DNA of 58,352 nt, from NCBI GenBank assembly GCA_002729235.1, contig PBTY01000012.1:191995-250346 (forward strand), written 5' to 3'. This document shows, piece after piece, positions 18,647-27,436 of this stretch. Each line of letters starts with the position of its first letter. Positions within the stretch are counted from its first letter, which is position 1. Source of the stretch: Rickettsiales bacterium. Lineage in GTDB: Bacteria > Bacteroidota > Bacteroidia > Cytophagales > Cyclobacteriaceae. A model generated the notes under the pieces. That model worked only from the letters and a program-made list of their open reading frames with translations. It was not told the origin of the DNA and did no database searches. The position numbers and the translations under genes are program-made.

Positions 18647-18997
18647 TCACAACCAATTCAATGCAAGCGTACCATGGGTGAAGAACTTCAGTTGGTCTGA
18701 TTCAAACCATTCCCGCTCTTGATTGAAACTTTCTGATTCATCGTTCACTATAGCTGTCTTTTGAACATGCCTTTTCAAATAGGGTCCATGAACGAATTCT
18801 GACCATTTTTTGTGAGTAGGTAATCCATCAAACTCAGACCTCCTCAAGTCAAGTAGCAGGTTAAATTTTCGATCACTAGACAAACACAGTACCTTAAATG
18901 CTTTTATATCTTCTTCTACATGCTCAATAGTGACTCTTCCACTCAATCTATAGGTGAGTAAATCTCCAGCGATATGAAGTCTTATGCCATCACCCAT
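18647..18997 (-). CDS. SpoIIAA/STAS-like protein
   Basis: 116 residues, cytoplasmic, no signal. The alternating pattern (LTYRLSGRVTIEHVEEDI, KFNLLLDLRRSEFDGLP, KTAIVNDESESFN, FFTHGTLALNWL) matches SpoIIAA-like (PF11964) proteins with a STAS fold, small soluble proteins of mostly unknown role. It is the last gene of the minus-strand glycosidase/sulfatase operon, overlapping the sulfatase gene by 8 bp. Nothing shows how it would serve polysaccharide use, so the link may be regulatory or only positional. Confidence 0.75.
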   Translation of the reverse strand: MGDGIRLHIAGDLLTYRLSGRVTIEHVEEDIKAFKVLCLSSDRKFNLLLDLRRSEFDGLPTHKKWSEFVHGPYLKRHVQKTAIVNDESESFNQEREWFESDQLKFFTHGTLALNWL

Positions 18998-20480
18998 TTC
19001 TCAGAGAGTCTAGTTCAGGAAATTGATCATCTGTATCATGGTATTGTACCTTCAATTCATCCATTTGAAGTTTAAGTTCTTCTACGACATCTGCATACTC
19101 CGGATCAGCATAAACATTATTCATTTCCATTGGATCTTTTCGCAGATCAAATAGTTCCCATTCAGGAGGTGTAGCAGCCTCCTCGGTTTGTCCGAGATTT
19201 AATCCATAGAAGAAAATGAGCTTATAATCCTTTGTTCGAATACCATAATGCGCCGCTACATCTCTATGAAGAATGTGTTGCCAGTAATGGTAGTAGATCC
19301 CATCACGCCACTCAGTAGGAGGGTTCCCGAAAAGAAATCCTTTGATGCTCTCACCCTGCATGTCCTTAGGTACCTTCTCCCCCACCAGATCAATCAATGT
19401 TGGAGCAAAATCGATGTTGGCCACCAGTGCGTCTTCAACAGAACCAGCTTTCACTTTTCCAGGATATCTTACAATGAGTGGCATTTGCATGGATTCGTCA
19501 TACATAAATCGCTTGCTAAAGAACCCGTGCTCCCCCAGGAAATGACCTTGATCACTTGTGTAAACCACAATGGTATTCTCAGCTAATCCCTGTTCTTCCA
19601 GAAACTCCATTAAGCGCCCAACCTGATAATCCATTACCGCGGCACTTCTTAGATATGCCTTGATATATTGCTGATAGATGTGCTTACGTTGCTCACAGAT
19701 ATCGTCCGTCTCCAATTTGGTATGATGAAAGGTTTTCCAATCAAGAATATCCAATTTCAATGTCGTCCTTTTGGATGCCTCTGTACGATTCTCGTAGGTG
19801 TCGCATAGGTTATCCGGAATAGGAATATCAATATTCTCAAACAGTGTATCAAAGGGAGTCCGAGAATCCCATGGATCATGTGCACCTTTGAACTGCGTCA
19901 TCACATAAAAAGGTTTGCTTTTATCCAAGCCTTTGATGTAGTCCATCGTTAAGTCGGTAATGACATCATCTGCCCAGCCTTTCTTTTCAATTTTTTCAGA
20001 AGAACCTTTACTAAAAAACTCTGGATCCTGGTAGCGGCCTTGCTTTTCCAACACCATATATTCATCTAGACCAAACGGCTCAGAAACCAGGTGCCACTTA
20101 CCAAAAAGAGCCGTTGTATATCCTGCATCTTGCAAAATGGTTGCTGAGGTTGGTTGCTCCGGAATAGGTTGATTGAGAATATACACTCCGTTTTCATGAC
20201 TGTACTTTCCCGTAAGTATGGCCGCTCTACTCGGAGTGCATATGGAATTGGTCACAAACACATTAGAGAACCTCATTCCTTCTGAGGCAAGATTGTCAAT
20301 ATTTGGAGTGTAAGCCACATCTGACAAACGCATATCATAACAACCAATGGCGTTTACCGCATGGTCATCGGACATGATGTAGAGTATGTTTGGTCGTTCC
20401 TTCTCTTCCTTCTTGCTCTCACATTCTGTTAAAAGTCCAGTGACAATTAGGACTAGTAATATGTTAATAGTTGCTTTCAT
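18990..20480 (-). CDS. S1-family sulfatase lipoprotein
   Basis: 496 residues from the ATG at 20480, chosen because it gives a lipoprotein signal (GLLTEC, C20) and leaves 4 bp to the upstream gene; the longer frame to 20579 lies inside that gene. Formylglycine motif C81-TPSRAAILTG follows the metal site DDH (38-40). GKWHL, TSDQGHFLGEHG and the C-terminal YHYWQH/DPMEMNN region fit S1 arylsulfatases of the heparan/choline-sulfatase-like kind. It should remove sulfate esters from the glycan in the periplasm after activation of C81 by a maturation enzyme, which is not encoded in this window. Confidence 0.92.
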   Translation of the reverse strand: MKATINILLVLIVTGLLTECESKKEEKERPNILYIMSDDHAVNAIGCYDMRLSDVAYTPNIDNLASEGMRFSNVFVTNSICTPSRAAILTGKYSHENGVYILNQPIPEQPTSATILQDAGYTTALFGKWHLVSEPFGLDEYMVLEKQGRYQDPEFFSKGSSEKIEKKGWADDVITDLTMDYIKGLDKSKPFYVMTQFKGAHDPWDSRTPFDTLFENIDIPIPDNLCDTYENRTEASKRTTLKLDILDWKTFHHTKLETDDICEQRKHIYQQYIKAYLRSAAVMDYQVGRLMEFLEEQGLAENTIVVYTSDQGHFLGEHGFFSKRFMYDESMQMPLIVRYPGKVKAGSVEDALVANIDFAPTLIDLVGEKVPKDMQGESIKGFLFGNPPTEWRDGIYYHYWQHILHRDVAAHYGIRTKDYKLIFFYGLNLGQTEEAATPPEWELFDLRKDPMEMNNVYADPEYADVVEELKLQMDELKVQYHDTDDQFPELDSLRNG

Positions 20481-20484
20481 TCCA

Positions 20485-21450
20485 TTATTTTTTCTCATGC
20501 TCATTAAGCCAATCCAACATTTTCTCCTGATATTCTCCGAGGTATTTATGACCAACACCTTCCACTTCAGTCCACTCAAAGTCTTTCACTCCTGCCTCAA
20601 TGAACAGGTCTCGGATTTGTCGATTGCCATCCGCCCAACGCTCCTCTGATCCCCAGGCGATCCAGACCGGCACATCTACGAATTGTTTTGCTTTGTCTAG
20701 ATCAGCATCCCTCAGAGCCCCTGAATAAGAAGCGATTGCGGACCACCTTTCTTTAGTCATAGGATACATTTTCAAAGTGCCCATTCCTCCCATTGAGAAG
20801 CCATATAGATATTGTCTTGTTGGATCGGTTTTAAATCTCGAATCAAAATCCGCCAATGCTTCCAGCACATCTTTCTCAGCTTGATCGCGGTATCCTTTAT
20901 CTCCTCTGCCCCAGGGAAAAACCCAAAACCCTTCTTTTCGGCTACCACCTGTTGCAACTCCCTTTAGGTCAGGTTGTAATGGTTGGAAAATCATTTTTCT
21001 GGGATTGTTATTACTACCTCCTCCACTTCCATGAAGCTCAAAATACAAAGGATAATCCTTTTTAGTTGAATCATAGTTTTTCGGCAGAACCAACCAATAA
21101 TAAGATCTCAATCCGTCGCTTGGAGAGATGAAGGATAACATAAGAGGCCTTGGTTCATTCAAATAGGTTTCCCAATTCAAACCTATGGAATCAAAATAAC
21201 TAAGAGATTCACTGGCCCATTTGTAATCCTCCGCTCCTGGTTTGAATCCATGCGTTGTATCCTGTGCAAAATACATGACAGTCTCAAAATGTTCTTTAAG
21301 TAAAGAATTCTCCGTTTCAGAGGCCGCTTTCGTCAGCAAAAACAAAAGCTGTTGATATCCCTGTGCGTCTTGAGGATTGGGTATGCTATCCTGAGCGTTT
21401 GATAGAAATGCGAAGCACACAAAAAATGGCATTAAGAATACTTTCATCAT
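20485..21450 (-). CDS. Secreted alpha/beta-hydrolase esterase (CE1/PHB depolymerase-like)
   Basis: 321 residues with signal peptide 1-19 (FLSNAQ). Alpha/beta-hydrolase landmarks are the oxyanion loop FELHGSGGG (138-145), nucleophile S219 in YGFSMGGMG and a C-terminal His in VEGVGHKYL. It resembles feruloyl/acetyl esterases and PHB-depolymerase-like enzymes used to remove ester groups from polysaccharides. Its start overlaps the GH92 stop by ATGA (21447-21450) and its end is 4 bp before the sulfatase gene, so it is part of a tight operon. About 100 residues precede the hydrolase core (mostly helical) and are not assigned. Confidence 0.85.
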   Translation of the reverse strand: MMKVFLMPFFVCFAFLSNAQDSIPNPQDAQGYQQLLFLLTKAASETENSLLKEHFETVMYFAQDTTHGFKPGAEDYKWASESLSYFDSIGLNWETYLNEPRPLMLSFISPSDGLRSYYWLVLPKNYDSTKKDYPLYFELHGSGGGSNNNPRKMIFQPLQPDLKGVATGGSRKEGFWVFPWGRGDKGYRDQAEKDVLEALADFDSRFKTDPTRQYLYGFSMGGMGTLKMYPMTKERWSAIASYSGALRDADLDKAKQFVDVPVWIAWGSEERWADGNRQIRDLFIEAGVKDFEWTEVEGVGHKYLGEYQEKMLDWLNEHEKK

Positions 21451-23657
21451 TTTAATGGTTTGTCAGATGTGTTAAAATTCAGTTTTCCACCAACAATAAG
21501 CTCGTCGTGTATAAGCTGGTAGTTGGGGTGATCTAGATTATTCAACTGAATGGATTCAATGAAACTGTGATTCCCATTCTTAGTAATTACAAACTGATCC
21601 TCAGCATAAAATCGCTGATCCAAAACAATCTCGATTCGATCGAAAGAAGGAGTTGTGAGTTGATAAAGGGGTTTTCCCGGGCAATCTGGATATAATCCCA
21701 TCATAGAAAAAACAAGCCATGCAGACATGGTTCCACAGTCATCATTTCCAGGCAAACCATCTGGTTGATTTTTAAAATTATTCCTGATCGCCTTTTGAAC
21801 CTGCTCCTGACATCTCCATTCTTCTCCAGATACATAATTAAATAAATAAGGATACGCTATATCTGGCTCATTGCCCATTGAAAACCCATCTCCATCAAAA
21901 GCTTTTTGCAGTTGATCAACAAATCGCTGTTCACTTCCATATAATTGGATCAAACCCTCCATGTCATGGGGAACAAAGAAACTGTAATTCCAGGCATGGC
22001 CTTCCACATATCCAGGAGCACCCGGCCAACCGGTTGTTGTCGTATCTAGGGGATTAACAAATTCTGCTGAAAGTAGCTTCGGACGTAAAAAACCAGTTAA
22101 CGAATCAAAGAAATGTCTGTAACCTGAGGATTGCTTTATCAGTCGATCATGTTCATCTTCTTTCCCCAGACTATTCGCAAATTGAGCCAAAGCAAAATCA
22201 GCCAAATTGTATTCAAGAGAAGACGACAACTCTCCCCAGACCCTTTTCTTATTCTCTATTCCAAACGGGATGTACCCATATTCCAGATACGCATCATTTC
22301 CAGGCCGCAATTGATTGGAGTCTTCTGGTGTCCTAAAAGACTTCCACATAGCTTCCCAGGCAATATCTTGATCAAATTGAGTAAGACCTTTCTGATAAGT
22401 ATCCGAGATAACGATGGTGGCAGGATCTCCTACCATAACATTGGTCTCGCTCCCAGACAACTCCCATTTAGGCAACCATCCCGATTCTTCATACATATCA
22501 AGCATGGATTTAACCATATCTATTTGGCGATCTGGATATACTAGGGAGAACAAAGAATGAACATTTCTATAAGTGTCCCACAACGAAAAAGTCGTATATC
22601 GATCATGATCAGAGGTAACAATTTCATCACCTTCTAACTCTCTGTATTGACCATTTACATCATTATAGATATTGGGATGAATCAGACAATGATATAGCGC
22701 CGTATAAAAGATGGTTTCGTCATCTTGAGAACCTCCATCAACCATGATTTTAGATAATTCTTCATTCCAGGAATCCTCAGCTTCATTCTTGACCTTTTCA
22801 AAATCAAAACCTGGCTGTTCTACTTCCATATTTTCCCAGGCATTTTCCGCACTCACATATGAGATGGCTACCTTCACTAAAACCTCCTCTTCTTCCTCCG
22901 TAGTGAACTGGAAAAACCCACCTATATCATCTCCATTGGTTGATATTAAATCTGTGTAAACTTGACCATCACGCCAAACACCAAAATTCTCTGCGGGTTT
23001 ACTTAACTCAATGGCATAGAATACTTTCCTTACGCCACTCGGCCCACAGAAATTCCCATAATTTCTGAACCCCTCCGCTTTCGTACCGGACAACATATGG
23101 ATAGAAGCTCCATTCACATTGGTTTGAGCCAATCCCAGGTTTATCAACACGTTGGATTGACCAGCGGAAAAGGTGTATTTACTTACACCCGTTCGAATTG
23201 TAGCACTAGTCTCAACATCAATATCATACCGATCCAGGTGCGTGGTGTAATAACCCGGACTAGCTTCCTCCTTTGAATAGGTAGAGAAATAGTCAGAAGG
23301 TTCGGTTTGTACTTTTCCTCTAGTTGGCATTGTCAGGACAACTCCTAGTTCAGGACAACCTACCCCACTCAGGTTAACATGTGAGAAACCAGATATATGT
23401 GACCGATTGTGAAAGTAAGGGGCTTGAGATCGTCGATGATTCCATTTGCTTTTCACCAATGAGGTATCATAAGCATTGAATGGACAAACTGAAACCATTC
23501 CAAATGGAACGAGTGCCCCAGGATGGGTACGTCCTTCCAAATCCACCTTATCTGCATAGGTCCCAATAAAAGGATTTACCTTATCTATTGGTTTGAAAGT
23601 TGTCTTTGGTAGACAACCAAACAGCATCACCAATCCGCTGATGACTAGCCATCTCAT
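21447..23657 (-). CDS. GH92 alpha-mannosidase lipoprotein
   Basis: 736 residues with a lipoprotein signal (LFGC, C15). GH92 landmarks run through the protein: VNPFIGT and HPGALVPFGMVSVCPF near the N-terminus, HISGFSHVNLSGVGCPE, FSLWDTYRNVHSLFSL, and NDDCGTMSAWLVFSMMGLYPDCPG near the C-terminus. The family comprises calcium-dependent inverting exo-alpha-mannosidases; DDCG carries expected catalytic carboxylates. It is coupled by 4-bp overlaps to both neighbours. It implies alpha-mannose in the target glycan or a host-glycoprotein source; linkage (1,2, 1,3, 1,4 or phosphomannose) cannot be told. Confidence 0.95.
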   Translation of the reverse strand: MRWLVISGLVMLFGCLPKTTFKPIDKVNPFIGTYADKVDLEGRTHPGALVPFGMVSVCPFNAYDTSLVKSKWNHRRSQAPYFHNRSHISGFSHVNLSGVGCPELGVVLTMPTRGKVQTEPSDYFSTYSKEEASPGYYTTHLDRYDIDVETSATIRTGVSKYTFSAGQSNVLINLGLAQTNVNGASIHMLSGTKAEGFRNYGNFCGPSGVRKVFYAIELSKPAENFGVWRDGQVYTDLISTNGDDIGGFFQFTTEEEEEVLVKVAISYVSAENAWENMEVEQPGFDFEKVKNEAEDSWNEELSKIMVDGGSQDDETIFYTALYHCLIHPNIYNDVNGQYRELEGDEIVTSDHDRYTTFSLWDTYRNVHSLFSLVYPDRQIDMVKSMLDMYEESGWLPKWELSGSETNVMVGDPATIVISDTYQKGLTQFDQDIAWEAMWKSFRTPEDSNQLRPGNDAYLEYGYIPFGIENKKRVWGELSSSLEYNLADFALAQFANSLGKEDEHDRLIKQSSGYRHFFDSLTGFLRPKLLSAEFVNPLDTTTTGWPGAPGYVEGHAWNYSFFVPHDMEGLIQLYGSEQRFVDQLQKAFDGDGFSMGNEPDIAYPYLFNYVSGEEWRCQEQVQKAIRNNFKNQPDGLPGNDDCGTMSAWLVFSMMGLYPDCPGKPLYQLTTPSFDRIEIVLDQRFYAEDQFVITKNGNHSFIESIQLNNLDHPNYQLIHDELIVGGKLNFNTSDKPLK

Positions 23658-25048
23658 TTAGTAGTAACAAAATCATAAGCCCACATATAAACGCCATAAG
23701 ACCATCCCTGAAATTCTCTTCCCGCGTACTCAGAATCATTCACCGTACCATCCAGTACGTTGTATTTTTCATAGACAAAACCCGGTTTTCGAGTTATGCT
23801 TACCTCTGCCCCCTTTTTATTAGTCTGAACATAAACCTGAGGCTCTGGTGATAAATAATTTTTAGTGACAATGTCTAAATATTTGGATGCAATTCGCAAT
23901 GCATCTTCGTGATACCCATAGGCTTCCAAGCCACTTGCAACGATGTAATACAAAGGCGGCCATCCTGCAGGATAGTCCCATTGATAGTGTCGATCTTGCT
24001 TTGTGGGTTCACAAACCGTAGGACCAAATTCAAATTCAATTAGACCCAAATTATCTCTCACCTTTTGTGCTTGTTCCCTTGAAGCTATTCCGGCCCATAG
24101 CGGATAAAAGGAGACCGAACTGGCTACTTCAGAGTGCCTCTGATTCACAAAGTCATAGTCCAGATACATACCGCGTTCTTCACTCCAGCAATATTGATTA
24201 ATCAAAACCTTTCTTTTGTTCGCTCTCATTTGCCAATCAGGTTGATCAGAAAGATCTAACTCTTTCACCATCCAGGAGAGGATTTGCTCATATTGATACA
24301 GGTTAGAATTGAGATCGACAGGAATAAAATCAGGACATCTATTTTCAAATCGAGGAGTAAAATCCATACCAGATTCTGCCTCAGCCATCCATACTGAACC
24401 GATGGCAATTTGCTCAGACCTGGGAATGGTATCAGAGAATCCAAACCTTGGCGCCAACTGACTATAGAATGCAATCAGTTCGTCATCGGTAGCATGATGG
24501 TAATATCGCTGAAGCCCATCAATGGAAGTGGTGTTGTCTTCAATTGCTGTTTCAGACGAGTCCATCCAAAACTGATACTCTTTCACAATCGCGTCATATG
24601 ATTGCATCAACCAATCTTTACCAGGATTGATCGTCTCATAGACATCTTTCACTTTCATCGCCAAAAAAGGTGGTTGTGAACGATTGAGTGCCCATGGTTC
24701 CGAAGCGTTAGGAATATAACCTACCTGATCAATCTCTTCCATTTGATTGTCGGCCGAGTTTTTAGCATAAATGGCTAAACTATCAACAGTAAGTAATCCA
24801 AGATTGGTAAAGTATGGATCCCAACCAAATAGCACATTACGTCCAGGCTTAATACTCATGAACGGATAAGGAACGTTCAGGCTACCAGTCATCTGCCAGG
24901 TTGATGAATCAACTTTTGACAAATGCCAGGTTTCCTGAATTGTAAACGCAACATTCTCCCAATGCTCCTTATAACCGGAATGGTAGGAAGGGCCATCTTT
25001 GGCACTTGAACATGACACTACTAATAGCAGAAGGAGTAATCTTCTCAT
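23654..25048 (-). CDS. GH37 trehalase-like / GH63-like (alpha/alpha)6-barrel hydrolase, lipoprotein
   Basis: 464 residues; lipoprotein signal with VVSC (C13). Stretches match the trehalase signatures in altered form: PGRNVLFGWDPYFTNLGLL (signature 1-like), AEAESGMDFTPRF (catalytic-Asp region), QWDYPAGWPPLYYIV (signature 2) and FVYEKYNVLDG near the end. Altered signatures and association with GH92 and sulfatase suggest another alpha-glycoside than trehalose, for example glucosyl- or mannosylglycerate-like units; this is inference. It is first in the minus-strand operon, about 143 bp from operator D, and overlaps GH92 by 4 bp. Confidence 0.82.
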   Translation of the reverse strand: MRRLLLLLLVVSCSSAKDGPSYHSGYKEHWENVAFTIQETWHLSKVDSSTWQMTGSLNVPYPFMSIKPGRNVLFGWDPYFTNLGLLTVDSLAIYAKNSADNQMEEIDQVGYIPNASEPWALNRSQPPFLAMKVKDVYETINPGKDWLMQSYDAIVKEYQFWMDSSETAIEDNTTSIDGLQRYYHHATDDELIAFYSQLAPRFGFSDTIPRSEQIAIGSVWMAEAESGMDFTPRFENRCPDFIPVDLNSNLYQYEQILSWMVKELDLSDQPDWQMRANKRKVLINQYCWSEERGMYLDYDFVNQRHSEVASSVSFYPLWAGIASREQAQKVRDNLGLIEFEFGPTVCEPTKQDRHYQWDYPAGWPPLYYIVASGLEAYGYHEDALRIASKYLDIVTKNYLSPEPQVYVQTNKKGAEVSITRKPGFVYEKYNVLDGTVNDSEYAGREFQGWSYGVYMWAYDFVTTK

Positions 25049-25152
25049 CTAAGGGCTGCTTGGTTAATGGAATTAATGAGAAAATTTAATTCGAATTAGT
25101 CGTTCTACACAGTCATATATACTGGCTTAGGTCCATTTTAGACCGAATAAAC

Positions 25153-25177
25153 AGCCCCAATTTTGAAAATTAGGGCT
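25153..25177 (-). terminator. Possible terminator after the monooxygenase-like gene
   Basis: AGCCC, C, AATTTT, G, AAAATT, A, GGGCT is a long inverted repeat. On the minus strand it is followed by GTTTATT, a weak T tract. It lies about 50 bp past the end of the 25227 gene and before the GH37-like operon. Confidence 0.4.
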
Positions 25178-25182
25178 ATGCA

Positions 25183-25200
25183 AATGTTCCCGGGAACGTT
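25183..25200 (+). promoter_or_regulatory. LacI-type operator, site D (upstream of GH37/GH92 operon)
   Basis: AATGTTCCCGGGAACGTT, with perfect inner palindrome GTTCCCGGGAAC, followed by ATTTTG. The nearest start it could control is the GH37-like gene about 135 bp to the left on the minus strand. Its ATTTT side points away from that gene, unlike most other copies. Confidence 0.65.
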
Positions 25201-25226
25201 ATTTTGAAAAGATGATATTTTGATGA

Positions 25227-25550
25227 TTAAAGAGGGATAAACTCAGAAAACAACTCTCCCATTTCCGGCAATTCACCAACAGGAACATATTCACAGACTT
25301 CTGCAAACTCCTGCCACATTTTCTGGACCTCAGCATTGGTGTGTGCCAATTCAATAGCAGCTTGGGATTTCCATTCAAAGACTTCCACAATGGTTCCATT
25401 ACTAGATTTGACAATAATCGATGGTCGACTTGTTGACAATCCTTCATCTCTCAATCGACTAACATGGCTCTTCATTAAAGCTTCAAGTGCTTGCTCCTTC
25501 CCAACCAGAGGCCGATAACCCCATTACTATTCTTGCTTCTGACATTATAA
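25227..25550 (-). pseudogene. Antibiotic-biosynthesis-monooxygenase-like small protein, broken by a one-base frameshift
   Basis: The minus-strand frame encoding MKSHVSRLRDEGLST... to GELFSEFIPL (82 residues, 25227-25475) is a typical C-terminal two thirds of a small ABM-like dimeric alpha/beta barrel protein (RPSIIVKSSNG, VEVFEWKS, AHTNAEVQKMW). Upstream in the same frame GYRPLVGKEQALEAL continues, but stops follow immediately. An ATG at about 25549 reads SEARIVMG in the other frame and would join exactly if the run of four C at 25519-25522 (GGGG on the coding strand) had three. So the gene is either frameshifted or carries a sequencing error; a shorter protein from the ATG at 25475 would lack the first beta strand. 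Confidence 0.7.
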
Positions 25551-25635
25551 ACTTATTTGCTTATCAGAAAGTTAACGGATCAATTGCTGACACTTCCGTT
25601 GATTAGCATTTATTTTGAGTTTACACTTTTAAGAA

Positions 25636-25992
25636 ATGAACTTCACTCTCGAATCCCATTCAGACTCATCCATTGCTATCCTGGACCCAACTGAAGTGGT
25701 TTCCAGTGCGCACGACCTAGCCGAATTGCTCATGAACGGCCGCTTTTATGGATTTGAAAAAGTGATCCTATTTGAAAGCAACCTTACTCCAGATTTCTTT
25801 GAGCTCAAAACCGGCTTAGCTGGTGAGATGCTTCAGCAGTTCTCCACTTACGGTGGATACTTAGCTATAATTGGAGAGTTTGATCACCTGGAAAGTAAGA
25901 GTCTCAACGACTTCATTAGAGAAAGTAATCGAGTTGGTAGAATCAACTTTGTTTCGAGCAAAGAAGAAGCCATTGAGAAGCTAAATCGTTGA
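25636..25992 (+). CDS. DUF4180 protein
   Basis: 118 residues, cytoplasmic. FYGFEKVILFESNLTPDFFELKTGLAGEMLQQFSTYGGYLAIIGEF and SKSLNDFIRESNRVGRINFVSSKEEAIEKL match the DUF4180 family, whose members are small STAS-like proteins without assigned function. It stands alone, convergent with the AlkD-like gene (6-bp gap), with a start 86 bp from the broken ABM-like gene. Confidence 0.85.
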   Translation: MNFTLESHSDSSIAILDPTEVVSSAHDLAELLMNGRFYGFEKVILFESNLTPDFFELKTGLAGEMLQQFSTYGGYLAIIGEFDHLESKSLNDFIRESNRVGRINFVSSKEEAIEKLNR

Positions 25993-25998
25993 GATCAT

Positions 25999-26814
25999 TC
26001 ATTTCTCTAGTGACCTCATGGCTTTCTTGATGATTTTAGCTGTTTCTTTTGTTGGAGACTCTTGCGACCATCGTTCACAAACTGAAATCACAAAATCAGG
26101 TCGCGTTTTACTGGCATCATTCAACCAGTTGCCGACACTATCCTGAACATACTTAGTGGTATCTGACTTTAAGGGATTTAATATGGGGAGTGCTTCTTCG
26201 GGATGTTGCTTTAACTGATCAATGTGCTTACACCACACTCCTCTTGGCCTGGTAGCCTCACTTGCAAATCGGCGGACGTTTGGATCAGGATCTTTCGTCC
26301 ACTTTGAAAGCAACTCAATTGCCAGAGGCAACTCAGCATCTAGTGAAGGTCTCAGTGCCATCCAGGCAATCTCCCGAACTCCAAAATGCTCATCTGCAGC
26401 CGAAACGCTAGCGATCTCAAGCTTTTCATTCAAAGACATTTGCTCATTCAGACCAATGATATAAGGCGCATAACAACGAACGCTATCAGAGGGATGACTA
26501 CTCATAGACTGATAGGTAGCCAGTGAAATATCTCTTTTCATACAATAATTACCTAGATGAGTACCCACCTCGCGAGTGATACTCATGCTAGTTGGTTTCT
26601 TAAGGTTTTGAATGATGGAGACAGCACCTTCAATAGCCTCTTTCAAACCCAAATCAGGGAAGGCATTTTCAATAATCATCACATGATCTACCGCCAGCCA
26701 TTCGGTAAGGTTTACAGTGGGTATTTTAGCAGTATTCAATAACTCCAGTACTTCTTCAGGAACCTCTTCCACTTTTCTGGCACCTTTTCTTTCCAATATA
26801 TTCTGGTTGATCAT
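25999..26814 (-). CDS. AlkD-like DNA alkylation repair protein (HEAT-like repeats)
   Basis: 271 residues from the ATG at 26814, chosen over the longer frame to 26871 because MINQNILERKGARKVEEVP is a typical family N-terminus. The rest is HEAT-like alpha-helical repeats (EIAWMALRPSLDAELPLAIELLSKWTKDPDPNVRRFASEATRPRGVW), as in AlkC/AlkD-related glycosylases that remove bulky or positively charged N-alkyl purines. Predicted cytoplasmic. A single gene, convergent with DUF4180. Confidence 0.8.
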   Translation of the reverse strand: MINQNILERKGARKVEEVPEEVLELLNTAKIPTVNLTEWLAVDHVMIIENAFPDLGLKEAIEGAVSIIQNLKKPTSMSITREVGTHLGNYCMKRDISLATYQSMSSHPSDSVRCYAPYIIGLNEQMSLNEKLEIASVSAADEHFGVREIAWMALRPSLDAELPLAIELLSKWTKDPDPNVRRFASEATRPRGVWCKHIDQLKQHPEEALPILNPLKSDTTKYVQDSVGNWLNDASKTRPDFVISVCERWSQESPTKETAKIIKKAMRSLEK

Positions 26815-26993
26815 GTGTATTGGTTTAGTCAGATTATCGGCTACAAAGAAGGCATGAAAATAACCGAACAACCAATTATTATCAAAGCAACCGCTACGAA
26901 TTAATTATAAATTAATCAATTGGAATTACCAGTGTCATAGGGCTGTCACTGAGAAGTTTTCTTTTGTATCTGTATCATGAATAATTTATAATT

Positions 26994-27434
26994 ATGGAGA
27001 CCAAATACTGGATCATCGCAGCGTCTAAGGATCATGTGAAAATTGGAGTGAATGGCGGATTTGCACAGGCATGTCATGGCAAAACATCCCCTCTTAAACG
27101 AATGAAGGCTGGTGATTATATCATCTATTATTCGAGTAAGGTCACTATGGGTAAGCCCGATAAGTGCCAGGAATTCACAGCCATCGGTCAAATCAAAGAC
27201 GATACGGTATATCAACATCAAATGAACGAGAACTTCTGTCCATCCAGAATTGATATCGAATTTTTCGAATCAACTGATGTTTCCATCCTTCCGTTGATCC
27301 ATCAATTAAATTTTATCAGCAATAAAAGCAGATGGGGCTATCCCTTCAGATGGGGAATTTTGGAAATTGGACAAAACGATTTTGATATCATTGCTGATCA
27401 AATGCTATCTAGTAGAGAAGAATTAGTTGGTTGA
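26994..27434 (+). CDS. EVE-domain protein (UPF0310)
   Basis: 146 residues forming one EVE domain: KYWIIAASKDHVKIGVNGGFAQACHGK...MKAGDYIIYYSS...QEFTAIGQIKDD...IEFFESTDVSILPLI...WGYPFRWGILEIGQNDF. EVE domains are PUA-like folds that bind modified bases in RNA or DNA. The stop sits 2 bp before the ATG of the RibD-like gene (27437), so the two are probably cotranscribed. Confidence 0.85.
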   Translation: METKYWIIAASKDHVKIGVNGGFAQACHGKTSPLKRMKAGDYIIYYSSKVTMGKPDKCQEFTAIGQIKDDTVYQHQMNENFCPSRIDIEFFESTDVSILPLIHQLNFISNKSRWGYPFRWGILEIGQNDFDIIADQMLSSREELVG

Positions 27435-27436
27435 AG

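Noticed and set aside
20481-20579. Longer start of the sulfatase at 20579
   Set aside because: It overlaps the esterase gene and lacks a signal sequence; ATG at 20480 gives the lipoprotein signal.
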